Assembly: GCF_021646685.1 (NCBI RefSeq)
Contig: NZ_JAKJHW010000002.1
Location: 372,001-436,000 of the forward strand
Direction: 5' to 3'
Length of the DNA stretch: 64,000 nucleotides
Source: Pseudalkalibacillus salsuginis
GTDB lineage: Bacteria > Bacillota > Bacilli > Bacillales > Fictibacillaceae
Position numbers and translations under genes: made by a program. Below, piece by piece: positions 43,147 through 51,061 of the stretch. Under the pieces are notes generated by a model. It had not been told where the DNA came from. It searched no databases and saw nothing but the letters and a program-made list of their open reading frames with translations. Each line of letters starts with the position of its first letter. Position 1 is the stretch's first letter.

Positions 43147-44019
43147 TTAAAAATCCTCATTCATATCGATGCTTTTTATAAAATTGACAAACTCCCTGAC
43201 CATGTTCAAATTCAATGATTCTTTATGATATAACATCCACGTTTTCCTTAATGAGGGTTCCCCTTCCTTTGTTTTCAGATCGATTGTATGCAATCCTTCC
43301 GTATCTCTTAGAATCATACTTGGCATGATCGCATACCCTAAGCCGTTAAGCACCATCTCTTTACACGTATCGACCTTATCAACTTCGATGTTGATCAGTG
43401 GAGGATGCGGATAATGTTCAGCCCACCAGTTATCGATTACGCTCTTCAGGGAGTATTCGGACCGATAATCGATCCTCGGTAATTCGGGGAGTTCATCCAA
43501 ATTGATCGGTTCCTTGGAGACGATACATATCGTTTCTTCAAACAATAAATGTTTTTCATCCACCCAATTGAAGTCTCCCTTTACGAATGCAATATGAATA
43601 TCCTTTTTAGGCAATAATGGGGCAATCTCGCTGCTCCACCCTGACGTGACTTTATATTCGATATTGGGGAACCTGTCTTTGAACAGCTTCAGAACACCGG
43701 GTAATTGATAATGGGCGAAGTAATTCGATACACCGAGCCTTAATGTTCCTGAGACGATATCTTTCATGTCATGTACATGTTCCTTGATACTTCGGATCCT
43801 TAGCAGCATTTCATCGGCGCATTGTGCCAGATACTCTCCTTGGGATGTAAACTGGATTCCCCGTCTCCCCCTGTTAACGATCTTCACACCAAATTCCTTT
43901 TCGATCTGTTTCAGACGGTTGGTCAAAGCAGGCTGTGATATATATAGTCTTTTAGCTGCTTTCGTAATGTTCTTCTCCTGAAATAAGATCTGCAGGATCA
44001 ACCAATCACGTGTTTCCAT
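43147..44019 (-). CDS. LysR-family regulator divergent from AbrB transporter
   Basis: 290 residues from ATG 44019 (GGGAGGG, spaced six to seven). The HTH is N-I-T-K-A-A-K-R-L-Y-I-S-Q-P-A-L-T-N-R-L-K-Q-I-E. The effector domain shows L-R-L-G-V-S-N-Y-F-A-H-Y-Q-L-P. It is transcribed away from the AbrB-family membrane protein with about 110 bases between, the usual setting for a LysR protein controlling its neighbour. The region 44040-44100 contains AT-rich half-palindromes suited to binding. Confidence 0.92.
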   Translation of the reverse strand: METRDWLILQILFQEKNITKAAKRLYISQPALTNRLKQIEKEFGVKIVNRGRRGIQFTSQGEYLAQCADEMLLRIRSIKEHVHDMKDIVSGTLRLGVSNYFAHYQLPGVLKLFKDRFPNIEYKVTSGWSSEIAPLLPKKDIHIAFVKGDFNWVDEKHLLFEETICIVSKEPINLDELPELPRIDYRSEYSLKSVIDNWWAEHYPHPPLINIEVDKVDTCKEMVLNGLGYAIMPSMILRDTEGLHTIDLKTKEGEPSLRKTWMLYHKESLNLNMVREFVNFIKSIDMNEDF

Positions 44020-44129
44020 CAATATCCCTCCCAGCTATAACGAAAACTTATAGATATCCATTCAATTCCAATATTTTATTTATATCTAGAAGTATACTAT
44101 ATTTTTCATATAAGGGAGAGAGCTGAATT

Positions 44130-45254
44130 ATGAACAAAAAAACCGTTATCTATCGCAACATGATGTTCATTGTCTTGAGCAGTACCGGTGGTTTCCTACT
44201 CTCTTTGACAGGTATGTCGATTGGCTGGATGATCGGATCATTAGTCGTTGCAGCTATACTTTCTTATCGAAAACCACCTTTTCTACAAACGAGCGGGAAA
44301 GGAATCTCAAAGTTTTGGATCTATACCGGACAATGCCTATTAGGAATCGAGTTGGGACAGAAAATCAACCTATCCGTTATGAACGTTTTCATGGAAAATT
44401 CCCTTGCGATCCTTTTCATGCTGATCATGTCTATCATCTTCTCCATTCTTTCAGGGTATGTTCTTTGGAAATTCAGTAAGACAGATATGCTTACAAGCTT
44501 TTATGGAACTGCCCCTGGGGGATTGACAGCAATGCCCAGTATCGCAGAAGAGGTCGGGGCAAATACGACAATCGTAAGCATCATTCAGACGATACGTGTT
44601 TTCCTCGTCATTTTGATGGTACCGATGATTGTTTCGTATTTGTTGGTGACACCTCATCATTCGACCGCAGGGAACGGTGCCTACATGATGGCTGTACCGG
44701 AATTCCAACTCACGCAGCTGTTTGGGACCTTTGCGCTAGTTTTTGCAGCATGGGGAGGAGCCTTTTTAGGGAAAAAGCTCAAACTCCCAGCTCCATGGAC
44801 AATTGGAAGCATGCTGGGTGTAGCGTTATTCCAGACAGCCGGTTCTTCGATGATCAGCGCTGATATCGTTGTCTGGTGGCCGCACACGTTCATGGTCCTT
44901 GCACAAATCTTGATCGCCTCCAGTATCGGCGCCATGTTTCACAAGGATATGTTGATCGGACTTGGGAAAATCGTAAACCTTGCATTACTATGTACGGTTG
45001 GGTTCATCCTTGCTATGTTCGGCTGCTCGTTCATCGTATCGAAACTGACGGAAATTACATTCGTGACAGCCACCTTGGCTTTTGCCCCAGGTGGAATTGC
45101 AGAAATGGCAACCACAGCGGTTCTTTTAGATGGTGATTCGACATTCGTCGTCGCCGTCCAAGTCCTGAGGATCATCGTCGTCCTCCTCTTATTACCACCT
45201 TGTTTCAAAATTATCGAGCACTATGAAAAGAAAAAGGTTGGATTATCCAGTTGA
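44130..45254 (+). CDS. AbrB-family (ammonia-monooxygenase-like) membrane protein
   Basis: 374 residues built of two similar halves, each with about five membrane helices. Repeated motif G-W-M-I-G-S-L near residue 30 and P-W-T-I-G-S-M-L-G near 215, and A-P-G-G-L-T-A-M-P and A-P-G-G-I-A-E-M-A in the two halves, mark the AbrB duplicated-domain membrane family. This family is unrelated to the Bacillus DNA-binding AbrB and is thought to transport small organic molecules. GGGAGAG precedes ATG 44130. The divergent LysR gene probably controls it. The cargo cannot be read. Confidence 0.9.
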   Translation: MNKKTVIYRNMMFIVLSSTGGFLLSLTGMSIGWMIGSLVVAAILSYRKPPFLQTSGKGISKFWIYTGQCLLGIELGQKINLSVMNVFMENSLAILFMLIMSIIFSILSGYVLWKFSKTDMLTSFYGTAPGGLTAMPSIAEEVGANTTIVSIIQTIRVFLVILMVPMIVSYLLVTPHHSTAGNGAYMMAVPEFQLTQLFGTFALVFAAWGGAFLGKKLKLPAPWTIGSMLGVALFQTAGSSMISADIVVWWPHTFMVLAQILIASSIGAMFHKDMLIGLGKIVNLALLCTVGFILAMFGCSFIVSKLTEITFVTATLAFAPGGIAEMATTAVLLDGDSTFVVAVQVLRIIVVLLLLPPCFKIIEHYEKKKVGLSS

Positions 45255-45736
45255 AGGAAATGGAATAGCTGTTACCATAAACCGAATTCCCTACTAAGTC
45301 GCAAGGCAAATCACGGAATATCCACAGACGGATATCATAGATGCATTCACAAGAAAAAGGGGCTGTCTCATAACCCCCAAAAATGAAACCAGGACATGAA
45401 GAACTCTTCCGTTCTATTTGGTCTGGTTTTTTTCTTTTCATAGTGTGTCATAGACTAGCTACTTCCATTAGTTTGTGATCTAATGCACCGATCCAGAACT
45501 CGACAGAACCTTGTCGAGACCCCACAAAGCAAATCTACGGAACCATCGATTGCCTTGAACCTTTCTACTTCAACTTTAAGTATAAATCAAGGCATTTGTC
45601 TTTACATTTAAAGCTGGTCCAAAGACAATAATTGTTGAAATTTGTTGATTATAAACTAAAGTCATGTACTATGTTTTTTCAACAATTCGGGGTATGATAG
45701 TCGTAGTTATAGAGGTATATAAGGGTGGGCGTTAAT
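45255..45736. other. Intergenic stretch with long inverted repeat before S66 gene
   Basis: An imperfect hairpin at about 45385-45435 followed by seven T may end the AbrB transcript. Closer to the next gene, AATTGTTGAAA (45630-45640) and TTTCAACAATT (45677-45687) form a perfect 11-base inverted repeat with a 36-base gap, just before TATGAT (about 45693), a likely -10. This pair could be a two-site operator. Confidence 0.5.
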
Positions 45737-46768
45737 ATGTTGATAAAGCCAAAGAAACTGCAGCCAGGAGATATGGTTGCAACAATAAGTCCTTCTTGGG
45801 GAGGGGCAGGTGATCCAGAACTAAGATGGCGCTATGAGCAAGGTGTAAAAAGATTAGAAGAAGTTTTCGGTCTTAAAGTTGTCCCAATGCCGAATAGTTT
45901 GAAAGGTGGAGACCATCTTTATAAAAATCCAAAAGCACGTGCTGAAGATTTGATGACAGCATTTAAGGATGAAAGGATTAAAGGAATCTTTGCAAATATT
46001 GGTGGAGAAGATAGTATTCGCTTACTTCCTTATATTGATTTTGGTGTTATACGTGAAAACCCGAAAATTTTTATGGGGTACTCTGATGTAACCGTTTCAC
46101 ATTTATTTTGTCATAAAGCAGGGATTTCTTCTTTTTACGGTCCAGCAATCTTAACCGATTTTGCTGAAAACATTGAAATGGATCCATATACAGTTGAAAT
46201 GGTGAATCGAACGTTCTTTTCAAATGAGATGATTGGAGAAATTCAACCGGCTAAAGAATGGACGAGTGAGCGTTTAGAATGGATAGAATCGAATAAGAGT
46301 CAACGGCGTACTATGCAAAAGAACACTGGATATGAACTACTTCAAGGATCAGATACCGTACAAGGACGTTTGATTGGAGGTTGTATTGAAGTACTCGAGT
46401 TCGTAAAAGGAACGGAAATTTGGCCTGAGCAAAAATATTGGGAGAATAGCATCCTTTTCTTTGAGACATCTGAAGAACAGCCGGAACCAAATTACATTAA
46501 GTATTGGTTACGAAATTATGCCGCACAAGGTATTCTACAAAGAACGAATGGGATTATTTTTGGTAAACCAAAAGACGAGAAATTCTATAAAGAATATAAA
46601 GATGAAATTCTGAAGGTTATGAAGGAATATTATTTAGAAGATTTGCCGATTCTTTATAATTTGAATTTTGGTCATACCGAACCGAAGTTTATTTTACCTT
46701 ATGGCGCAATGGCAGAAATTGATTGTAATAATGAAACTTTCTTTATTTTAGAAAGTGGAGTCGAATAA
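45737..46768 (+). CDS. S66 serine peptidase, MccF/LD-carboxypeptidase family
   Basis: 343 residues from ATG 45737; AAGGGTGGG lies at suitable distance, whereas GTG 45725 is inside that site. The nucleophile Ser is S116 in F-M-G-Y-S-D-V-T. The Glu/His relay is probably the Glu of F-G-x-T-E-P-K-F and the His of N-F-G-H-T near the C terminus; I-G-G-E-D-S-I-R-L-L-P-Y-I-D-F is also typical. Members either trim L,D-peptide bonds in cell-wall tetrapeptides or inactivate microcin-C-like peptide-nucleotides. The long middle insertion and W-G-G-A-G-D start favour the MccF side. A terminator follows. Confidence 0.92.
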   Translation: MLIKPKKLQPGDMVATISPSWGGAGDPELRWRYEQGVKRLEEVFGLKVVPMPNSLKGGDHLYKNPKARAEDLMTAFKDERIKGIFANIGGEDSIRLLPYIDFGVIRENPKIFMGYSDVTVSHLFCHKAGISSFYGPAILTDFAENIEMDPYTVEMVNRTFFSNEMIGEIQPAKEWTSERLEWIESNKSQRRTMQKNTGYELLQGSDTVQGRLIGGCIEVLEFVKGTEIWPEQKYWENSILFFETSEEQPEPNYIKYWLRNYAAQGILQRTNGIIFGKPKDEKFYKEYKDEILKVMKEYYLEDLPILYNLNFGHTEPKFILPYGAMAEIDCNNETFFILESGVE

Positions 46769-46851
46769 AAAGATTTTTAAACATTCCAAGAGTCATAATT
46801 AATCTAATAATTCTTCCGCAATCAGAGCTTTATTAGTATTATGATCTCGGG

Positions 46852-46891
46852 AAAGACAAACGACTCGTCAATGACGAGTCGTTTTGTCTTT
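46852..46891 (+). terminator. Strong terminator between the S66 and mqo genes
   Basis: ACGACTCGTC (46860-46869) pairs with GACGAGTCGT (46873-46882) around a three-base loop, extended by AAAGACAAA/TTTTGTCTTT. T-rich on both strands, so it serves both convergent genes. Confidence 0.92.
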
Positions 46892-47040
46892 ACATTCTAT
46901 GTCTTTTCTATTGCCGAAAGCGTTGTCATTTAGATCATTATTTTCGAATGCAGCCTAAAACGGAATTCATTACCCGAGGCGCCTTTATTGCCTTTTCAAT
47001 CTCTTGATCATGAAATGTTTGGTTTCTATAATCTAAAGAA

Positions 47041-48543
47041 TCAACTATAGATCGGCTCTTTTTCATTTAGACCAAGCGTCTGCGCTGTTGAAGTACGGAT
47101 TTCGTTCAGAAGCTCTGGGTTATCCATTAGTGACACGCCATAAGAAGGAATCATATCTTTGATCTTCGGTTCCCACTCTTTCAAATGTTGCGGGAAACAT
47201 TTATTGATTATCTCCAGCATGACGTGAACCGCAGTAGAAGCACCTGGAGACGCGCCAAGTAAGGCTGCGATCGAGCCATCAGCTGCCGTAATCACTTCCG
47301 TACCAAATTGAAGCGTTCCTTTACCAGAGGCTTCAGTATCTTTAATGACTTGAACACGTTGGCCCGCTACTACTAAATCCCAATCCTCGTTTTTGGCGTT
47401 CGGAATAAACTCTCGTATAACTTCCATCCGCTTTTCTTTTGATAACATAACTTGCTCGATCAGGTATTTTGTCAACGACATTTCTTTCACACCTGCTGCC
47501 AACATCGTCAGGACATTACTCGGTTTTACGGAAGTCAACAAATCAAGATTTGAACCGTTTTTTAAAAACTTTGGTGAGAATCCGGCAAACGGCCCAAACA
47601 GCAATGATTTTTTGTTATTGATATACCTTGTGTCAAGATGCGGAACAGACATTGGAGGAGCACCAACCGGAGCTTTTCCGTATACTTTTGCATGATGCTG
47701 CGCTGCAACTTCAGGATTGTTACATACCATAAATTGTCCGCTTACCGGAAATCCTCCAATACCTTTTCCTTCTGGGATACCGGATTTTTGTAATAAATGC
47801 AGGCTTCCGCCTCCACCTCCGATAAAGACGAATTTTGCAGTATGGCGTGCAACTTTACCACTGGCTATATTTCGCACTTTCAATTCCCATAAGCCACCGC
47901 TGGTACGTTCAATATCCTCAACACTATGTTTATAGTTTACATCGACGTTTTTACCCTTTAAGTGGTCAAACAACTTGCGTGTCAAAGCGCCAAAGTTGAC
48001 ATCCGTTCCAGAGTCGATTTTTGTTGCCGCTATAGGCTCTTCCAATGTGCGGCCGTCCATGATAAGCGGAAGCCATTCAATCAATTTTTCAGGATCATCA
48101 CAAAATTCCATCCCTTGAAACAAAGGATTGTTTGACATCGCTTCAAAACGTTTCTTTAAAAAAGTGACATTATCTTCCCCTTGTACTAAACTCATATGAG
48201 GCAATGGCATGATAAAATCCTGTGGACTACTTATCAGCTTGCTGTTTACAAGATAAGACCAAAACTGTCTTGAAAGCTGAAACTGTTCATTAACTTTTAT
48301 CGCTTTGCTAATATCTATCGAACCATCCGGCTTTTCGTTTGTGTAATTAAGCTCGCACAGTGCAGCATGTCCCGTACCTGCATTATTCCATTCGTTAGAG
48401 CTTTCCTCTCCTGTGTTTCCAAGCTTCTCGAAAACTGTAATTTTCCAGTCCGGCACTAATTCTTTCAGGAGTGATCCTAAAGTCGCACTCATTATTCCAG
48501 CACCAATTAAAATGACATCTGTTCCAGTTTCTCTGTTGCTCAT
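47041..48543 (-). CDS. mqo: Malate:quinone oxidoreductase
   Basis: 500 residues from ATG 48543 (AAAAGG upstream). The FAD-binding start is [14 protein letters not shown]. Further MQO marks: [16 protein letters not shown] at about residue 57, G-S-G-T-D-V-N-F-G, and near the end [12 protein letters not shown]. The enzyme oxidises malate to oxaloacetate and passes electrons to the quinone pool at the membrane face. It is a single gene with a convergent terminator downstream. No fault in key residues was seen. Confidence 0.95.
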   Translation of the reverse strand: MSNRETGTDVILIGAGIMSATLGSLLKELVPDWKITVFEKLGNTGEESSNEWNNAGTGHAALCELNYTNEKPDGSIDISKAIKVNEQFQLSRQFWSYLVNSKLISSPQDFIMPLPHMSLVQGEDNVTFLKKRFEAMSNNPLFQGMEFCDDPEKLIEWLPLIMDGRTLEEPIAATKIDSGTDVNFGALTRKLFDHLKGKNVDVNYKHSVEDIERTSGGLWELKVRNIASGKVARHTAKFVFIGGGGGSLHLLQKSGIPEGKGIGGFPVSGQFMVCNNPEVAAQHHAKVYGKAPVGAPPMSVPHLDTRYINNKKSLLFGPFAGFSPKFLKNGSNLDLLTSVKPSNVLTMLAAGVKEMSLTKYLIEQVMLSKEKRMEVIREFIPNAKNEDWDLVVAGQRVQVIKDTEASGKGTLQFGTEVITAADGSIAALLGASPGASTAVHVMLEIINKCFPQHLKEWEPKIKDMIPSYGVSLMDNPELLNEIRTSTAQTLGLNEKEPIYS

Positions 48544-48763
48544 TTTTATCAACCTTTTCCCCTGAAATTTGTAGAAAAGATGCAGGCATCACACCAATCT
48601 GAGGCGCAACCTAGTCACACACCTTTTTGTCTCACTTATAAGCCTATCATAGTCTATTACATTTATTTATAGATTTATCTATCTACTATTATATGATAAT
48701 TATAAATGATTTAAAAGTTGGTAAAAAGTGCGAGGTCCTTCCACAGGATCTAGGAACACATAA
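48544..48763. other. Upstream region of mqo
   Basis: About 220 AT-rich bases; no operator or cre site was recognised. Confidence 0.4.
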
Positions 48764-48811
48764 AAACCAAAGCCTTAAACCTGCTTCTTGTAAGGGTCAG
48801 GGCTTTGGTTT
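48764..48811 (-). terminator. Terminator downstream of serA
   Basis: AAACCAAAGCC (48764-48774) pairs with GGCTTTGGTTT (48801-48811); TTTTT follows on the minus strand. It lies 100 bases past the serA stop codon. Confidence 0.82.
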
Positions 48812-48911
48812 ACCGTTACCAATGAACCGCCACCCTCTATTTTCCCTTTCCTTTACCAAATCATGCCATCAATTTAACTTCTACATTTTCATGACTATAA
48901 CTATAAGAAGA

Positions 48912-50111
48912 TTAAATAATACGGGCTGTAATAAAACCATCAATCTGTTTGATAGCTTCCTCCAAGCCGTTCATGTCTTCTCCATTCACTTGATTGTCGA
49001 TGTCAATCATCGTATAAGCATAATCCCCTCGGCTTCTGTTCACCATGTCAGCAATGTTCAAGTTATAGTTCGATAGAACGGATGTTATCTGTCCGACCAT
49101 GTTCGGAACGTTCTTGTGAAACCCGGTGAATCGTCGTTTTCCTGTATAAGGAAGAGAAGCGTTTGGAAAGTTGACAGAATTTTTGATATTCCCTGTCTCT
49201 AGAAATTCCTTCGTTTGGCGAGATGCCATGAACGCACAGTTTTCCTCGGATTCCTTAGTTGAAGCCCCAAGATGAGGGATTGAAATGACATTTTTCATGT
49301 TGATCAGTTTTTCACTTGGAAAATCTGTAATATACTTGCCTATTTTTCCATTTTCAAGTGCTTCAGCCATATCCTCTTCATCCACAAGTTCACCGCGTGA
49401 GAAATTCAGAATTTGCGCTCCCTCTTTCATGATGTTAAAGGTTGCTTTATTGAACATTCCTTTTGTATCACTGGTTAACGGAACGTGTACAGTGATATAA
49501 TCCGACTCGGCAAACAACTGTTCAATTGTCATAGCACGTTGTATTTTCCGAGATAGGTTCCAAGCCGTATCCACTGAGATGAACGGGTCAAATCCGAGCA
49601 CATCCATGTCCAAATCCAATGCATCATTGGCTACAAGCGCACCGACTGCCCCTAAGCCGATGACACCTAGTGTTTTTCCCTTTATTTCATTTCCAACGAA
49701 TTGTTTTTTTCCGGCTTCTACAAGTTCAGGTATTTTTTCCCCTTCACCTTCCAATGATTCCACCCAGCTTATACCGGCAAAGAGATTACGGGATGAAGCC
49801 ATCAATGATGTCAACACAAGCTCTTTTACTGCATTGGCATTCGCTCCAGGGGTATTGAAAACAACGATGCCACGCTCTGTACACTTATCAACAGGAATAT
49901 TGTTGACACCTGCACCGGCACGAGCAATTGCCTTCAGGTTATGGTCAAATTCCATTGAATGCATGTTATAACTTCGGACAACAATGGCATCAGGGTTATC
50001 ACTATCATTGTCGATCCTGTAACCATCCTTATCGAATACATTCAATCCGCTTTCTGCAATACCATTTAACGTCTTGATCGTTTGAACCTTGTCTAAAGTC
50101 ATTATGCTCAT
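48912..50111 (-). CDS. serA: D-3-phosphoglycerate dehydrogenase with ACT domain
   Basis: 399 residues, the short SerA form without the intervening domain. GAGGAGA precedes ATG 50111. The nucleotide-binding motif is L-G-V-I-G-L-G-A-V-G near residue 150. The catalytic Arg is in N-F-S-R-G-E-L-V, the Glu follows, and the His is in I-P-H-L-G-A-S-T. The last ~75 residues form an ACT regulatory domain (V-P-N-M-V-G-Q-I-T-S-V-L). The enzyme makes the first committed step of serine synthesis. serC is not adjacent. A ZTP riboswitch in its leader ties expression to folate and purine one-carbon status. Confidence 0.94.
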   Translation of the reverse strand: MSIMTLDKVQTIKTLNGIAESGLNVFDKDGYRIDNDSDNPDAIVVRSYNMHSMEFDHNLKAIARAGAGVNNIPVDKCTERGIVVFNTPGANANAVKELVLTSLMASSRNLFAGISWVESLEGEGEKIPELVEAGKKQFVGNEIKGKTLGVIGLGAVGALVANDALDLDMDVLGFDPFISVDTAWNLSRKIQRAMTIEQLFAESDYITVHVPLTSDTKGMFNKATFNIMKEGAQILNFSRGELVDEEDMAEALENGKIGKYITDFPSEKLINMKNVISIPHLGASTKESEENCAFMASRQTKEFLETGNIKNSVNFPNASLPYTGKRRFTGFHKNVPNMVGQITSVLSNYNLNIADMVNRSRGDYAYTMIDIDNQVNGEDMNGLEEAIKQIDGFITARII

Positions 50112-50275
50112 TTGTATCTTCTCCTCTTTTCTTGTAGTCCATTAACAAAGAATAAATTGCCATTTCCTCAACATTCATGATAACAATCCGAATCGTCTGC
50201 CTCTATAGGGAACTTATAGTTATAAAATCCTGTGTTCGCTAGTTAAATGGATCGCCCCCTCACTAATAAGCATAA

Positions 50276-50306
50276 AGAGGTAAGGGATCCATTATCCCTT
50301 ACCTCT
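50276..50306 (-). terminator. Riboswitch-linked terminator in the serA leader
   Basis: A perfect 13-base stem: AGAGGTAAGGGAT (50276-50288) and ATCCCTTACCTCT (50294-50306), five-base loop, with a modest T tail on the minus strand. It begins exactly at the 3' edge of the aptamer core, so folding of one competes with the other. Confidence 0.85.
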
Positions 50307-50380
50307 GCCCAGGCGAACGGCTATTCGATACTACGTGCTCCCTCACGGTTATCCGTGTTCGCCAGTCACACATAGCCTTT
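50306..50380 (-). promoter_or_regulatory. ZTP (pfl-motif) riboswitch upstream of serA
   Basis: Read on the minus strand, the hallmarks of the ZTP/ZMP aptamer appear in order. They are a closing stem GGCTATGTG, conserved GACTGGCG, the hairpin CACGG/CCGTG, GGGAGCACG, and after a short linker CCGTTCGCCTGGGCA. In known examples ZTP, a signal of low 10-formyl-tetrahydrofolate, binds here and prevents a terminator, raising expression of one-carbon genes. The following 13-base stem fits that scheme. Control of serA makes sense because serine feeds one-carbon units. The proposed promoter starts RNA only a few bases upstream. Confidence 0.88.
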
Positions 50381-50393
50381 CGATTTTATAGTT

Positions 50394-50422
50394 ATAGTAT
50401 CAGTATTCTGAGAAACCTTCAA
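50394..50422 (-). promoter_or_regulatory. Promoter of the serA leader
   Basis: Minus strand: TTGAAG (50417-50422), 17 bases, TACTAT (50394-50399). The expected start, near 50387, is directly before the aptamer. Confidence 0.65.
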
Positions 50423-50779
50423 CCCAAATCTTTTTTTTAGCGTTTCCTGTATTAGTTTCGGATAGTTGAACACTTGAGAATCAGGATCCGAGTAACGCCG
50501 ATTAATTTTTTGATTCTAATGTCTAGATTGGTTTCCTCTAACCTATATAGCCTTTTTGAGGACTTTACATCCGGTTTGTTGCACTCAAAGGGTCTTATAA
50601 AGCCTCTATGAGGACTTTACATCCGGTTTATTGCACTCTAAAGGTCTTATAAAGCCTCTATGAGGACCTTACATTCGGTTTTTCGTACTCAAAGGGTCTT
50701 ATAATACTCTATACTTCATCATTCACACATGCATCAGCCAATGTTTATAGGGTTTTTCCTGGAAGCTGATTCATATGCG
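50423..50779. other. Intergenic stretch containing the first 52-bp repeat array
   Basis: Apart from the repeat array at 50538-50704 no gene or regulatory motif was recognised between the serA promoter and the oxidoreductase remnant. Confidence 0.5.
50538..50704 (+). repeat. 52-bp tandem repeat array 1 (three units)
   Basis: Three units beginning GAGGAC at 50558, 50610 and 50662, exactly 52 bases apart. Each holds ACATCCGG (ACATTCGG in the third) and ends AAAGGGTCTTAT or close to it. The lead-in CTAACCTATATAGCC is shared with the second array at 63830. Each unit can fold by pairing GACCTT with AAGGGTC; units are joined through AGCCTCTATGAGG, another small hairpin. No spacers and no cas genes. 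Confidence 0.92.
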
Positions 50780-51020
50780 GCCATGTGATGGAAGTCTCAG
50801 CAAACCGAAGACCATCTCTTTATGCATGATCGTTGGCAAGCATATATCAACCACATTCAAAATCGAGTGTGGATAATGCTTCATCGAGTGATGCAAAGAT
50901 CGGGGCCTCTTGCGATCTTGGCAGCTTTATTCCAATCACTGTCCACGATTCTGCAAGCGAACAATAAGGTACTCTTACAAATCATCCTCGGTTCACAAAC
51001 AATTCCCTCCTGGTGTTTGG
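50780..51020 (-). pseudogene. Remnant of a Gfo/Idh/MocA oxidoreductase N-terminal domain
   Basis: Minus-strand pieces in successive frames follow the Rossmann part of this family. I-V-D-S-D-W-N-K-A-A-K-I-A is followed by A-P-I-F-A-S-L-D-E-A-L-S-T-L-D-F and then V-V-D-I-C-L-P-T-I-M-H-K-E-M-V. At least two frameshifts separate them, and no C-terminal domain remains. It lies just downstream of the GH42 gene in the same orientation, so the island may once have ended with its own sugar dehydrogenase. Confidence 0.55.
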
Positions 51021-51061
51021 AATTCTCCCCCCCACATACGATTGTCCTCCCATTCCAATGC

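Noticed and set aside
50538-50704. CRISPR array
   Set aside because: The 52-base units follow each other without unique spacers, and no cas gene is present, so this is a plain tandem repeat.
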